A stretch of 64,000 nt of DNA from QVMM01 sp047030855. GTDB taxonomy: Bacteria; Bacteroidota; Bacteroidia; Bacteroidales; Dysgonomonadaceae. The stretch's first letter is position 1. Every line of letters starts with the position of its first letter. Positions 20,055 through 28,789 of the stretch are shown here, one piece after another. The position numbers and the translations under genes were made by a program. The stretch spans positions 2,232,001-2,296,000 of the forward strand of contig JBKYIJ010000008.1 in the NCBI GenBank assembly GCA_047030855.1, written 5' to 3'. Below the pieces are notes generated by a model, which made no database searches, was not told where the DNA came from, and was given only the letters and a program-made list of their open reading frames with translations.

Positions 20055-20225
20055 TTGGTTAAGGAAAAATACAGATGCAAATATAATACAAATTATCTTC
20101 AACCGCTTCCGCCGTTTATTATAAATACGTTTAATACGTTCCTAATACTATTTTTGAATATTTTATAATGTTTTTGTAACATAAAAGTTTAATCTTTGTA
20201 GCTGAAACATTAGAATTTGGAGTAA

Positions 20226-21239
20226 ATGAGAGGGAGGCTTATATTTTTAGTGTTATTGTTTTTTATTACAAACTCTTTGATATCTCAGGAAAATGAAGAG
20301 TTTAAGCCTTCGGGCAGAATCATAGCCCGCGGATTTTTTGATTTCAGCACCGATTTTGACAAAGAAACAGGTTTTGATATAACACGGGCTTTCTTGGGAT
20401 ATGAATATGATATTACCAAGAACCTGAGTGCGCAGGTTGTGGTTGACGGAGCGGCAGGAACGGACAAAGATCACAGACTGGAAATATATGTCCGCAATGC
20501 TTTCCTGAATTGGAACGATAAGAATTTTAATATTAATGTCGGATTGATAGGGCTTTTACAGTTCAGTACCCAAGAAGATTATTGGGCACATCGTTATGTA
20601 CTCCGGTCGTTTCAGGATCTGAATAAAATGGCTCCGAGTGTCGATCTTGGGTTCACTGTCGAACATAAATTCTCCGATTTGATCTCTGCAGATGTCAGTT
20701 TCACAAACGGAACAGGTTATAAAGATGTCAGAAAAACCGGAAGTAAACGCTATGCGGGAGGATTGAATGTCCATCCCTTTAAAAACGCATTGTTCAGAGT
20801 CTACGGCGATATATATAATGACAGTAAAGAACTAAGGGATGAACTGCCCGAGAATGTCCTTATAGCAGACTTTAAGAATCAGTATACTCTGTCTCTTTTT
20901 GCGGGCTATCAGAATGATTTGTTTTCTTTCGGAGGAGAGTATAATAGAGTTTTTAATAAGGGTTTTATAGAAGATAAAGACTTTTACGGCGTATCGTTCT
21001 ATGCAACCGTAAATTTCCTGCCTAAATGGAATGCTTATGTACGTTACGATTTAGCCGATTCCGCAATGCCTTCCACCTTTATCGAACAATGGAGCGATCT
21101 GGACGGACAGCTTGTAATGGGAGGAGTAGAGTTCCGTCCTCTGAAACAATTAAAAATATCTCCTAATTTTCGAAATATAAACCCCGACAGGGGTGAATCC
21201 GAACAGTACCTTTTCGTTAATCTGGAATTCAACTTATAA
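20226..21239 (+). CDS. Porin of the phosphate-selective O/P type
   Basis: 337 aa, signal peptide about residues 1-20 (ends near SLISQ), then a predicted 16-strand-like barrel with repeated aromatic-ended strands (FLGYEYDITKNLSAQVVVDG, AYVRYDLAD) and a C-terminal FVNLEFNL, which is a typical outer-membrane terminal strand. It resembles OprO/OprP family members of Bacteroidetes. The substrate is not determinable; no phosphate gene is adjacent. It is followed after 11 bases by the MFS gene, so an export or uptake pair is possible. Confidence 0.72.
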   Translation: MRGRLIFLVLLFFITNSLISQENEEFKPSGRIIARGFFDFSTDFDKETGFDITRAFLGYEYDITKNLSAQVVVDGAAGTDKDHRLEIYVRNAFLNWNDKNFNINVGLIGLLQFSTQEDYWAHRYVLRSFQDLNKMAPSVDLGFTVEHKFSDLISADVSFTNGTGYKDVRKTGSKRYAGGLNVHPFKNALFRVYGDIYNDSKELRDELPENVLIADFKNQYTLSLFAGYQNDLFSFGGEYNRVFNKGFIEDKDFYGVSFYATVNFLPKWNAYVRYDLADSAMPSTFIEQWSDLDGQLVMGGVEFRPLKQLKISPNFRNINPDRGESEQYLFVNLEFNL

Positions 21240-21250
21240 TTAATATCCGT

Positions 21251-22438
21251 GTGGAGAATTTGAGTATAGAAAAGAACGGCAATAAGTTGTCGAAAGGCGT
21301 TTTGCTGTTGATGACGGTATCGGCTTGTATGGTTGTCGCCAATAATTATTATAATCAACCGTTGCTGGGCGATATAGCCCGCCAATTCAATGTGCCGGAA
21401 GAAACGGCGAACAAAGTTGCTACCACGACTTTGCTCGGTTATGCAGGAGGACTGTTCTTATTGGTGCCTTTGGGCGACATGTTTAAGAAAAAGAAGATCG
21501 TTATTGTCGATTTTATTTTAATCATACTTTCATTATTGTCTTTTGCTTTTAGTACAAGTATAGAAATGATGATGGTTTCAGGTTTCTTTATTGGGTTAAG
21601 TTCCGTTGTTCCGCAAATGTTTGTGCCTTTGGCAGCACAATTGTCCGATCCCCGGGAGCGAAGTAAAAACGTAGGTATTGTCATGAGCGGGCTACTTGTC
21701 GGCATACTTGGTTCTCGTGTGTTCAGCGGGATTGTCGGTGATCACTACGGTTGGAAAACAGTTTATTATATTGCCGCCGCCGCAATGGTTGTTTTATGGA
21801 TACTGATTATACTTTTCCTTCCCGATGTAAAACCGACTTTTTTCGGGACATACAAAGGCTTGATGAAATCAATGATAACGCTGATAAAAAAGCGTCCCGA
21901 CTTGCGAATCGCTGCCGTAAGAGGCGCTTTGAGTCTTGCTTCATTTCAGGCTTTTTGGACGACTCTGACTTTTCATCTGGAACGTGAACCTTTCAATGCA
22001 GGAAGCGACATTGCAGGGATGTTGGGAATTGTCGGGATAGGAGGAGCTATTGCCGCCTCACTTGTCGGAAGGGTAGCCGACAGGGTAAATAAAAATCATT
22101 TGATTACTGCGGCAACCTTGTTAATGGTTTTCGCGTGGTTGTTTTTCGGTTTATGGGGATTTACCTATGCAGGGTTGATTATCGGCATATTTATTCTTGA
22201 TATAGGGCTTCAATCCATACATATAACCAATCAGAGTATTATTTTTTCGCGTGACGAGAATGCGACAAACAGGCTTAATACTGTTTACATGACTTGCTAT
22301 TTTGTCGGAGGTTCTCTGGGTGCTTATGTCGGAGGGAAGGCATGGGCAATGTATGGTTGGAACGGAGTGGTGCTGACCGGCGGAACGCTTGTTGTTGTAC
22401 TTCTGGCATTGCATTTGTTCTTTTCGGAGAGAAAATAA
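21251..22438 (+). CDS. MFS transporter
   Basis: 395 aa, about twelve hydrophobic segments. NYYNQPLLGDIARQF and the TM2-3 loop PLGDMFKKKKIVIVD (modified motif A) place it in the major facilitator superfamily, in the group often annotated as YgaY/sugar or drug exporters. The chosen start is GTG at 21251; the first ATG lies inside TM1 and would truncate it. It follows the porin gene by 11 bases. Substrate unknown. Confidence 0.82.
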   Translation: MENLSIEKNGNKLSKGVLLLMTVSACMVVANNYYNQPLLGDIARQFNVPEETANKVATTTLLGYAGGLFLLVPLGDMFKKKKIVIVDFILIILSLLSFAFSTSIEMMMVSGFFIGLSSVVPQMFVPLAAQLSDPRERSKNVGIVMSGLLVGILGSRVFSGIVGDHYGWKTVYYIAAAAMVVLWILIILFLPDVKPTFFGTYKGLMKSMITLIKKRPDLRIAAVRGALSLASFQAFWTTLTFHLEREPFNAGSDIAGMLGIVGIGGAIAASLVGRVADRVNKNHLITAATLLMVFAWLFFGLWGFTYAGLIIGIFILDIGLQSIHITNQSIIFSRDENATNRLNTVYMTCYFVGGSLGAYVGGKAWAMYGWNGVVLTGGTLVVVLLALHLFFSERK

Positions 22439-22556
22439 TTAAATGCAGCCCATTACAAAGTTAGAAAACGCAACAACAAATAAAATAATCTTAAATTTTT
22501 CGAGTTATAATTATTGGAATTGTTAAATTAATTACTTTTGAGGGTAAATAAATGCT

Positions 22557-23297
22557 ATGTCAGATTCTGTTGTCATCATACCTACTTATAACGAGCTGGA
22601 AAATATAGAAAAAATCATAAGAGCTGTATTTTCTTTGCCGCAGGAATTTCACGTACTTATTATTGATGACAACTCTCCCGACGGGACAGCCGCTATCGTA
22701 AAAACGCTTCAGAAAGAAGAATTTGCCGATAAGCTCTATCTTGTTGAACGTTCAGGTAAATTAGGGCTTGGAACTGCATACATCACAGGTTTTAAATGGG
22801 CATTGGAAAGATCCTATGAGTATATTTTTGAAATGGATGCCGATTTTTCACACAATCCGACGGATTTGTCCCGTCTCTATGATGCCTGTAAAAACGGTGG
22901 CGCGGATATGGCTATCGGTTCACGTTACAGCGAAGGCGTTAATGTCGTGAACTGGCCTATGGGACGCGTGTTGATGTCCTATTTCGCATCTATGTATGTC
23001 CGCTTTATAACAAGAATGAAAATACAGGATGCAACGGCAGGATTTGTATGCTACAAGCGGGAAGTGTTGGCTACAATGGATCTGGACGATGTTCGTTTCA
23101 AAGGATATGCCTTTCAGATAGAGATGAAATATACTGCTTATTGTCTGGGTTTCAGACTGAAAGAGGTCTCTATCATTTTCATAAACCGTGTTTACGGAGA
23201 ATCGAAAATGAGCTCGGGAATTTTCAGTGAAGGATTTTTCGGTGTTATTAAACTTCGCTTCCGCAAAATCTTCGGCGGTTTTAAAAGAAAAGAATAG
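22557..23297 (+). CDS. Polyprenol monophosphomannose synthase-like glycosyltransferase (GT2)
   Basis: 246 aa, no membrane segments. VVIIPTYNELENIEKII opens the GT-A fold; IIDDNSPDGTA and EMDADFSHNP (DXD) are the dolichol-phosphate mannose synthase signatures, and AIGSRYSEG follows. It would transfer mannose (GDP-mannose) or a related sugar to polyprenyl phosphate on the inner face of the membrane. Length and lack of C-terminal TM match short DPM1-like bacterial forms. It ends 3 bases from the convergent sdaA gene. Confidence 0.88.
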   Translation: MSDSVVIIPTYNELENIEKIIRAVFSLPQEFHVLIIDDNSPDGTAAIVKTLQKEEFADKLYLVERSGKLGLGTAYITGFKWALERSYEYIFEMDADFSHNPTDLSRLYDACKNGGADMAIGSRYSEGVNVVNWPMGRVLMSYFASMYVRFITRMKIQDATAGFVCYKREVLATMDLDDVRFKGYAFQIEMKYTAYCLGFRLKEVSIIFINRVYGESKMSSGIFSEGFFGVIKLRFRKIFGGFKRKE

Positions 23298-23299
23298 TT

Positions 23300-24508
23300 T
23301 TAATCATTATCCGATTGGTTGGCAAACTTAGCTAATCCGCCTGTTGATGTTTCCCTGTAAAGGCTTGGCAGGTCGTGTCCTGTTTGTTTCATGGTTTCCA
23401 CGACTTTATCGAAATTAACCAGATGTTTTCCGTCCGACAGCATTGCAAAAGAACACGAATCGAGTGCTCGCGCTGCCGCGAAAGCGTTCCGTTCAATACA
23501 TGGAACTTGCACCAATCCGCCGATAGGATCGCAAGTTAATCCCAGATGATGTTCAAGTCCCATTTCAGCCGCATATTCTATCTGTGCAGGCGATCCCCCA
23601 AATAATTGGCAGGCAGCTGCCGCAGCCATGGAACAGGCAACGCCTATTTCGCCCTGACATCCGACCTCCGCACCCGAAATAGAAGCATTGGTTTTTACTA
23701 AATTCCCTATTAATCCGGCTGTTGCAAGCGCCCTGACTATTTTTATATCGCTGAAATCGTGGTTCATTTTCAGGTGATAGAGAACGGAAGGCAAAACTCC
23801 GCAAGAACCGCAGGTTGGCGCAGTTACAACTTTTCCTCCCGAAGCGTTTTCTTCCGATACGGCAAGCGCGTAGGCATAAATGAGCGCACGGCTTTTCATT
23901 GAGCCTTGATATCCTTTCGATTTGATGTAATATGCAGACGATTTGCGTTGAAGAGCCAATCCGCCCGGAAGGAGTCCTTCACCGTCTAATCCGCGATGAA
24001 TGGAGTCTTCCATTGTTTCCCATATCTTTTTCAGGTAGTCGAAGGCTTGTTGTCCTTCTATGTCGTAAACATATTCCCAGAAAGTTTTGCCCGTTTTCTG
24101 GCACATCTGTAAGATTTGCTTCATTGTCGAAAACTCGTATATGTTCTCAACCTCGTTGGCTGTATTTTCATCTGCCAGATAGCCGCCTCCTATACTGTAT
24201 ATGATCCATTCATCGAGCGTGTTTCCGTTTTCGTCAATAGCTTCGAATTTCATTCCGTTAGGATGAAAGGGCAGAACAATCTCAGGCTTCCATATAATAT
24301 CGACACTTTTCGGATCGAGCGCCTTTTTTATGGCAATGTCGGTCATGTGTCCTCTGCCTGTTGCGGCAAGGCTTCCATATAAAGTTACCTTATAAGAGTC
24401 CGCATCCGTATTTTTATGTAAAAAAATAAGCGCGGCGTTATAAGGTCCCATAGTGTGGCTGCTTGAAGGACCATAACCTATCTTAAATATTTTGCAAATA
24501 GACTCCAT
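23300..24508 (-). CDS. sdaA: L-serine ammonia-lyase (iron-sulfur, single chain)
   Basis: 402 aa. It deaminates L-serine to pyruvate and ammonia with a [4Fe-4S] cluster. The N-terminal beta domain starts FKIGYGPSSSHTMGP; the alpha domain has APTCGSCGVLPSVLYHL and CDPIGGLVQVPCIERNAFAA, providing the cluster cysteines. Both domains in one chain is the common Bacteroidetes form. A single gene with its own leftward transcription; the nadD stop lies 10 bases upstream, so co-transcription with yicC-gmk-nadD is possible. Confidence 0.93.
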   Translation of the reverse strand: MESICKIFKIGYGPSSSHTMGPYNAALIFLHKNTDADSYKVTLYGSLAATGRGHMTDIAIKKALDPKSVDIIWKPEIVLPFHPNGMKFEAIDENGNTLDEWIIYSIGGGYLADENTANEVENIYEFSTMKQILQMCQKTGKTFWEYVYDIEGQQAFDYLKKIWETMEDSIHRGLDGEGLLPGGLALQRKSSAYYIKSKGYQGSMKSRALIYAYALAVSEENASGGKVVTAPTCGSCGVLPSVLYHLKMNHDFSDIKIVRALATAGLIGNLVKTNASISGAEVGCQGEIGVACSMAAAAACQLFGGSPAQIEYAAEMGLEHHLGLTCDPIGGLVQVPCIERNAFAAARALDSCSFAMLSDGKHLVNFDKVVETMKQTGHDLPSLYRETSTGGLAKFANQSDND

Positions 24509-24517
24509 GACGATTAA

Positions 24518-25101
24518 TTACTCGGTTTCTTGATACAGATTGCGTTTTCTTATATAATCAAACACTTTGTCGGGAAGGAACGCTTTAATGTTTTCCCTTC
24601 GTTTATACATTTTCTGATAAAGGTCGAGGATATTTCTATTATCGGAGAATCGAGAACCGTTACCCGATCTTTTAAATTATCCGCAACGCTGATCGAATAA
24701 TCTAAACGGGGATATACATATATATGATGATCGGCAATAATTGATTCATGATCTTTCCACTTGTCGAACGCCTCCCAGTTATCTCCTCCTATGATCAGTG
24801 AAAAAGTGTGTTTCGGATATTTTTCTTTTAATTTCTGTAAAGTATTGATTGTATACGAAGGCTGGGGTAGGGTGAATTCAAAATCGCTTGCTTTGAACTC
24901 AGTATATTCTTCAACAGCCAGTTGTACCATTTGCAGACGAAACAGTTCGTCTGTCATAATATTATCTTTTTTGAAAGGGTTTTGCGGGCTTATCAAGAAC
25001 CATATTTCATCTATATCCGTAAATTCGGTTATGTAATTGGCAATAATCATATGCCCGATATGAACGGGATCGAACGAACCAGAGAAAATACCTATATTCA
25101 T
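24518..25101 (-). CDS. nadD: Nicotinate-nucleotide adenylyltransferase; frameshift near C-terminus
   Basis: Essential NAD biosynthesis enzyme, joining nicotinate mononucleotide and ATP. GIFSGSFDPVHIGHMII carries the nucleotidyltransferase GxFxPxHxGH motif and EISSTFIRK is the ISSTxIR motif. The frame as read ends at 24550, but adding one base at T4 24591-24594 (A5 on the coding strand) restores ...NEGKNIKAFLPDKVFDYIRKRN..., the family ending, with a stop at 24518-24520 and about 193 aa. Since nadD is normally essential, the frameshift is best read as a sequence error. It overlaps gmk by 4 bases. Confidence 0.92.
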
Positions 25102-25676
25102 TTTTTCAGAAATTTGGAAACTATGTCCAATGCTTGAAGTTTAGCGTTATCTAAATTGTCGTTGCGGATAATAACGTCGAATTTTGACGCATAGTTCATC
25201 TCTGAATACGCTTTTTCTACCCGCTGCTTTATTATTTCGGGAGCGTCCGTGCCTCTGATATTTAACCTTCTTTCCAACTCTTCGATGGAGGGAGGTTCGA
25301 CAAAAATCGCCAAAGCTTTTTCTCGGTAGTGATTCTTTATGTTACATCCGCCGACAACGTCGACATCAAAAATTACATTACATCCTTCTGCGAGCAAGTG
25401 ATCAACCTCACTTTTCAGTGTTCCGTAGAATTTATTCGGATAAACTTCTTCATATTCAACAAATTCTCCGTTGGTAATCTTTTTCCTGAATTCGTCAGTA
25501 GATAAGAAATAATACTCTTTTCCGTTTATTTCCGTTCCTCTGGGTAATCGGTTTGTAGCAGATACGGAAAAACAGAGTCTGAGGTTTTGTTGCAACAAGT
25601 AGTTTACAATGGTTGATTTTCCCGATCCCGAAGGCGCCGAGAATATTATTAGTTTGCCTGACATCTTTCCTTTCAA
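25098..25676 (-). CDS. gmk: Guanylate kinase
   Basis: 192 aa. It phosphorylates GMP to GDP. The P-loop is FSAPSGSGKSTI (about residues 12-23), followed by SATNRLPRGTEINGKEYYF, the GMP-binding region of the family. The start ATG at 25676 abuts the yicC stop with no gap and the end overlaps nadD by 4 bases, so yicC-gmk-nadD is a tight operon. Normal length and intact frame. Confidence 0.96.
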   Translation of the reverse strand: MKGKMSGKLIIFSAPSGSGKSTIVNYLLQQNLRLCFSVSATNRLPRGTEINGKEYYFLSTDEFRKKITNGEFVEYEEVYPNKFYGTLKSEVDHLLAEGCNVIFDVDVVGGCNIKNHYREKALAIFVEPPSIEELERRLNIRGTDAPEIIKQRVEKAYSEMNYASKFDVIIRNDNLDNAKLQALDIVSKFLKK

Positions 25677-26552
25677 TTATAAGACATTCAAAACCTGTTC
25701 TTTTATTTGCTCCAGTTCATCTTTCATCTGGACTACTATTTTCTGCATTTCTGCATGATTCGATTTAGATCCCATCGTATTGACTTCGCGTCCTATTTCC
25801 TGTGCAATGAAGCCAAGTTTTTTGCCTTGCCCCGATCCTGTTATTTTCAAGGTTTCGAGGAAGTAATTGAGATGGTTTCTCAGCCTGCTTTTCTCTTCGT
25901 TAATGTCCAGCTTCTCAATATAGTAAATCATTTCCTGCTCGAAACGGTTTTTGTCGTAATCGAAGCTTTCGATTTTTTGTAGCGATTCGTTGATTCGTTG
26001 CTTTATTTTGTCTGTCCTTTCTGTTTCGAAAGGTTCTATTTTGAGAAGAAGATCGGAGATATTCGATATTTTTTCATTAAACAATTTGTATAGCATCTCG
26101 CCTTCCTGTTTTCTGAAAACTTCTAATTGGCTTATGGCTTCATCTATCGTTTTTTCAACGTTGAGCCATTCCCTGTCGTCTATTTCCTGTATTTCGTGCT
26201 TGAGGGCATCAGGCAGTTTAAGCAGTATCTGAAACCAGTCCGATGGTACGTCTATTCCAAGATTCTGTGCCGATTCTTTGATTTGCTTGTAATATCCTTC
26301 GATTATGTTCTGATTGATTTGCGACGAAGATTCTGTACCTATGTTTTCGATATAGATCGAGAAATCAATTTTGCCTCTTTCCAATCTGCGGGCAATAAGG
26401 TTACGCAGATCCATTTCTTTTTCTCTGTACAAAGAAGGAATACGTACCGATAGATCGAGTTGTTTACTGTTGAGCGATTTTATTTCTACGGTAATTTTTC
26501 GGTTTGCAGTTTCTGCCGTTGCTTTACCAAAACCTGTCATTGACTGTATCAT
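25677..26552 (-). CDS. yicC: YicC family endoribonuclease-like protein
   Basis: 291 aa from MIQSMTGFGKA at 26552; two residues further upstream (26558) is another in-frame ATG. MTGFG at the N-terminus, KSLNSKQLDLSVRIP and the C-terminal FIAQEIGREVNTMGSKSNHAEMQ block are diagnostic of the YicC/DUF1732 family, whose E. coli member is an RNase acting on small RNAs. The gmk partnership is widely conserved. A candidate -7 element TACTTTTG (plus 26572-26579) lies just upstream on the minus strand. Confidence 0.93.
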   Translation of the reverse strand: MIQSMTGFGKATAETANRKITVEIKSLNSKQLDLSVRIPSLYREKEMDLRNLIARRLERGKIDFSIYIENIGTESSSQINQNIIEGYYKQIKESAQNLGIDVPSDWFQILLKLPDALKHEIQEIDDREWLNVEKTIDEAISQLEVFRKQEGEMLYKLFNEKISNISDLLLKIEPFETERTDKIKQRINESLQKIESFDYDKNRFEQEMIYYIEKLDINEEKSRLRNHLNYFLETLKITGSGQGKKLGFIAQEIGREVNTMGSKSNHAEMQKIVVQMKDELEQIKEQVLNVL

Positions 26553-26618
26553 ATACAAAATTTTGTTTGTGCAAAAGTAGCTTAAATTATTGTTACCGAT
26601 AAATTTCTTTGGTGAAAA

Positions 26619-26650
26619 TTTGGATTGTTATTTCAATTGACGTACATTTG
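26619..26650 (+). promoter_or_regulatory. Promoter of initiator tRNA gene
   Basis: TTTG (26619-26622), 20-nt spacer, then TACATTTG (26643-26650): Bacteroidetes-type promoter ending 12 nt before the tRNA. Confidence 0.65.
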
Positions 26651-26662
26651 CACACGAAATAT

Positions 26663-26735
26663 CGCGGGATGGAGCAGTTGGTAGCTCGCCAGGCTCATAA
26701 CCTGGAGGTCATCGGTTCGAGTCCGGTTCCCGCAA
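26663..26735 (+). tRNA. Initiator tRNA-fMet (CAT)
   Basis: 73 nt without CCA; the full cloverleaf folds by eye. Anticodon loop CTCATAA gives CAT. Two initiator hallmarks are present: the unpaired 1:72 position (C1 against A72) and the A11:U24 pair in the D stem. The anticodon stem is CCAGG/CCTGG, so only two of the three canonical G:C pairs (30:40 and 31:39) are there; 29:41 is A:U. The CCA end is not encoded. Confidence 0.93.
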
Positions 26736-26744
26736 CTAAACTGA

Positions 26745-26773
26745 AAGAATCACTAAAAAGTGGTTCTTTTTTT
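26745..26773 (+). terminator. Terminator after tRNA-fMet; hairpin copy 1
   Basis: AAGAATCACT (26745-26754) pairs with AGTGGTTCTT (26759-26768) including one T-G wobble, followed by a T-run. An almost identical hairpin recurs at 28504-28535. Confidence 0.8.
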
Positions 26774-27091
26774 ATTTTATGATTTTTGTAAACCTCTGAT
26801 ATTCCACCCAATACAGATGATACACTATTAACAACAGGAGTTCAATAAATACCATCTTCTTTGTTTATCTTCCTTTAAAATATCAAATATTTAATTTAAA
26901 GCATGTTGGTAGTATATCATCTATAGATACATAAAAGTTCGACAAATTCTCTTTTTCTTTTTTGTTTTATAATGAATTTATATAAAGTGTTTATAAATAG
27001 GAATTTTGTTCTACCTATTATGGTATAAATATATTGAAATCATATAAGCAATTATTTTTTTTAAAATATATCTTTTGTGTTAAAAAAATAT
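26774..27091. other. Gene-free AT-rich spacer
   Basis: About 320 very AT-rich bases with no convincing ORF or RNA structure. The right end runs into the -7-like element TACTTTTG (27092-27099), which lies between the upstream GTG at 27077 and the ATG at 27122. Confidence 0.5.
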
Positions 27092-27121
27092 TACTTTTGC
27101 TCTTCGAAAAAAAATGGTAAT

Positions 27122-27822
27122 ATGTCTCTTAAATCTATAACTATAGTTCTCTTTTTTACTTTTTCTTATCTAACATCTAATGCTACTGGTTGTCAAAGTG
27201 ATAATATAAGTATTACTGAATTAAATAATAATACTCCGGTATTATCTTCTCTTTCCATAGTTTACGGATGGATTCGTAATCCTAAAAACGATAAATGGAT
27301 GACTAAGGAAAATGAAATAAAGGGCATAGATAAATTCGTTAATTATTATATTCTGCCTTTAGAATTTGATACTGAAAAATATATAGCAATCGTAAAAGAA
27401 CAAAAAGATTTACTTTTTGATATCTATATCATAAATTATAATGCATATTCGAAAGTCGTATATATGAGAGAAGAGGATGCTCTGATAAAATTTCCAATTC
27501 TTAAATATTCTCAAATTAAACTTCAAAAAAGGAAAATCGATATCTATTGAATCTCTAGGACTAAATAATCTATCCGATTTGTTGGATAATCCGAATGGCT
27601 ATTTCATATTTCAATATAAATTCTTCTCTGATTCGACAGTAAAATTTCTTTTTTTATATAGAACATTGTTCTTCTGATAATTGTGAGATTAAAGGACTGG
27701 ATACAAAGGAGGAAAATAAGGAATGGTATAATTATATTGGTACCAACCAGTTGTATAATAATTTCTTTTACAAAACCACAATAAAATATTTTACAGAATT
27801 TATTTATTCACCTTTAAATTAA
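27122..27822 (+). CDS. Secreted protein of unknown function; two frameshifts
   Basis: The chosen start is ATG 27122 (MSLKSITIVLFFTFSYLTSNATG), a signal peptide; the longer frame from a GTG at 27077 would place a promoter-like TACTTTTG inside the gene. The frame first stops at 27550; shortening A6 at 27525-27530 to A5 continues it (...LQKGKSISIESLGLNN...), and shortening T7 at 27649-27655 to T6 carries it on to a stop at 27822, only 8 bases before the next gene. Restored length is about 230 aa. I recognise no domain. Base composition is more AT-rich than its neighbours. Confidence 0.55.
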
Positions 27823-27830
27823 TAATAACT

Positions 27831-28460
27831 ATGTTTAAAAAAAATTCATTTTTACTTTTCATTTCATTAATTGTTTCCGCAAATGTATTTGGCCAATTGC
27901 CGTATGAAAAGATGCTTAATTTGACCAATGAAGAGTTGAAAGAGAAAAAATTCAAGTATGATTCTAACAAGAATCGTTATACGATGTCAAAAAAGAATAA
28001 GACAAATCAAACATTGAATGTTTTAAATGCAATGGGTGGAACAACTGCTGACATCAAACCTCATAAAGAAGATTATACAATGACTGTACAAAGAGGAGCT
28101 GATAATAAGACTGCCTATTTGTCTGTGGAGTTTTTTGATGATGATACCTACCATAAAGTCGCTACATGGATGGCCGAAAACGATATTGAGCCATTAGTGA
28201 CAAATTCTGGTAAACTTACTATTGAGAAATTCAATTATGATAACTATGATGTTGAGCTTACCACGGAGTTAGTTTCAATAAAGACAACTACGGGAAACAC
28301 TAGCGCTGCTGCTAAAAGTTTTGATGAATCTTATAATATCTATACATATACTATATATACAGGAGTTGAACCTGAATCGAAATGGCATACAAAAGAGGCA
28401 GAAAAAAAAGCTAAGAAAAAATTGAAAGGAGATAAAGAAGACTTGGATGACATGATGTAA
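27831..28460 (+). CDS. Secreted protein of unknown function
   Basis: 209 aa with a clear signal peptide (about residues 1-22, VSANVFGQ). The mature part starts LPYEKMLNLTNEELKEKKFKY, is Lys- and Asp-rich and ends in a charged KKAKKKLKGDKEDLDDMM tail. No known family is recognised. It follows the preceding secreted gene by 8 bases, so the pair is probably one unit, and a hairpin terminator follows about 45 bases after the stop. Confidence 0.65.
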   Translation: MFKKNSFLLFISLIVSANVFGQLPYEKMLNLTNEELKEKKFKYDSNKNRYTMSKKNKTNQTLNVLNAMGGTTADIKPHKEDYTMTVQRGADNKTAYLSVEFFDDDTYHKVATWMAENDIEPLVTNSGKLTIEKFNYDNYDVELTTELVSIKTTTGNTSAAAKSFDESYNIYTYTIYTGVEPESKWHTKEAEKKAKKKLKGDKEDLDDMM

Positions 28461-28503
28461 TTATTAATAGATAATCTCTGATATAAAAATAAATAACCAT
28501 GCC

Positions 28504-28535
28504 AAAAAAGAATCACCGAAAAGTGGTTCTTTTTT
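28504..28535. terminator. Intrinsic terminator; hairpin copy 2
   Basis: AAAAAAGAATCAC (28504-28516) pairs with GTGGTTCTTTTTT (28523-28535), with the same T-G wobble as the hairpin at 26745. With A and T flanks it can act on both strands, ending the secreted-gene pair from the left and the tRNA transcript from the right. Confidence 0.82.
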
Positions 28536-28622
28536 GTTTCTTATAAAGAGAAAAAGTAAGATAGATTATAATACAAAACAAGAAAGAGGCTTACATTTTC
28601 TTGTAAGTCTCTTATTTTCAGG

Positions 28623-28696
28623 TAGCGGGAGGGGGACTTGAACCCCCGACCTCATGATTATGAATCATGCGCTCTAACCAGCTGAGCTATCCCGCC
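28623..28696 (-). tRNA. tRNA with CAT anticodon (elongator Met, or Ile2)
   Basis: 74 nt without CCA on the minus strand; all arms fold by eye, with GGCGGGA pairing to TCCCGCT at the acceptor (G-T at 1:72). The anticodon stem CATGA/TCATG encloses TTCATAA, anticodon CAT. It lacks the initiator features of the other CAT tRNA (it has C11:G24). Elongator tRNA-Met is most likely; a lysidine-modified tRNA-Ile2 cannot be ruled out from sequence alone. Confidence 0.9.
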
Positions 28697-28789
28697 ATTT
28701 GCTTGTTAGCGGTTGCAAAAGTAGATTAATATTTTTAACTGTGCAACATTCAGTGTGGAAAATCTTCTGAAAATTAATTACAGGATTGT

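Noticed and set aside
26663..28696. Integrated mobile element at the tRNA genes
   Set aside because: No integrase or transposase and no duplicated tRNA 3' end; only the hairpins repeat, so it stays a finding, not a mobile-element call.
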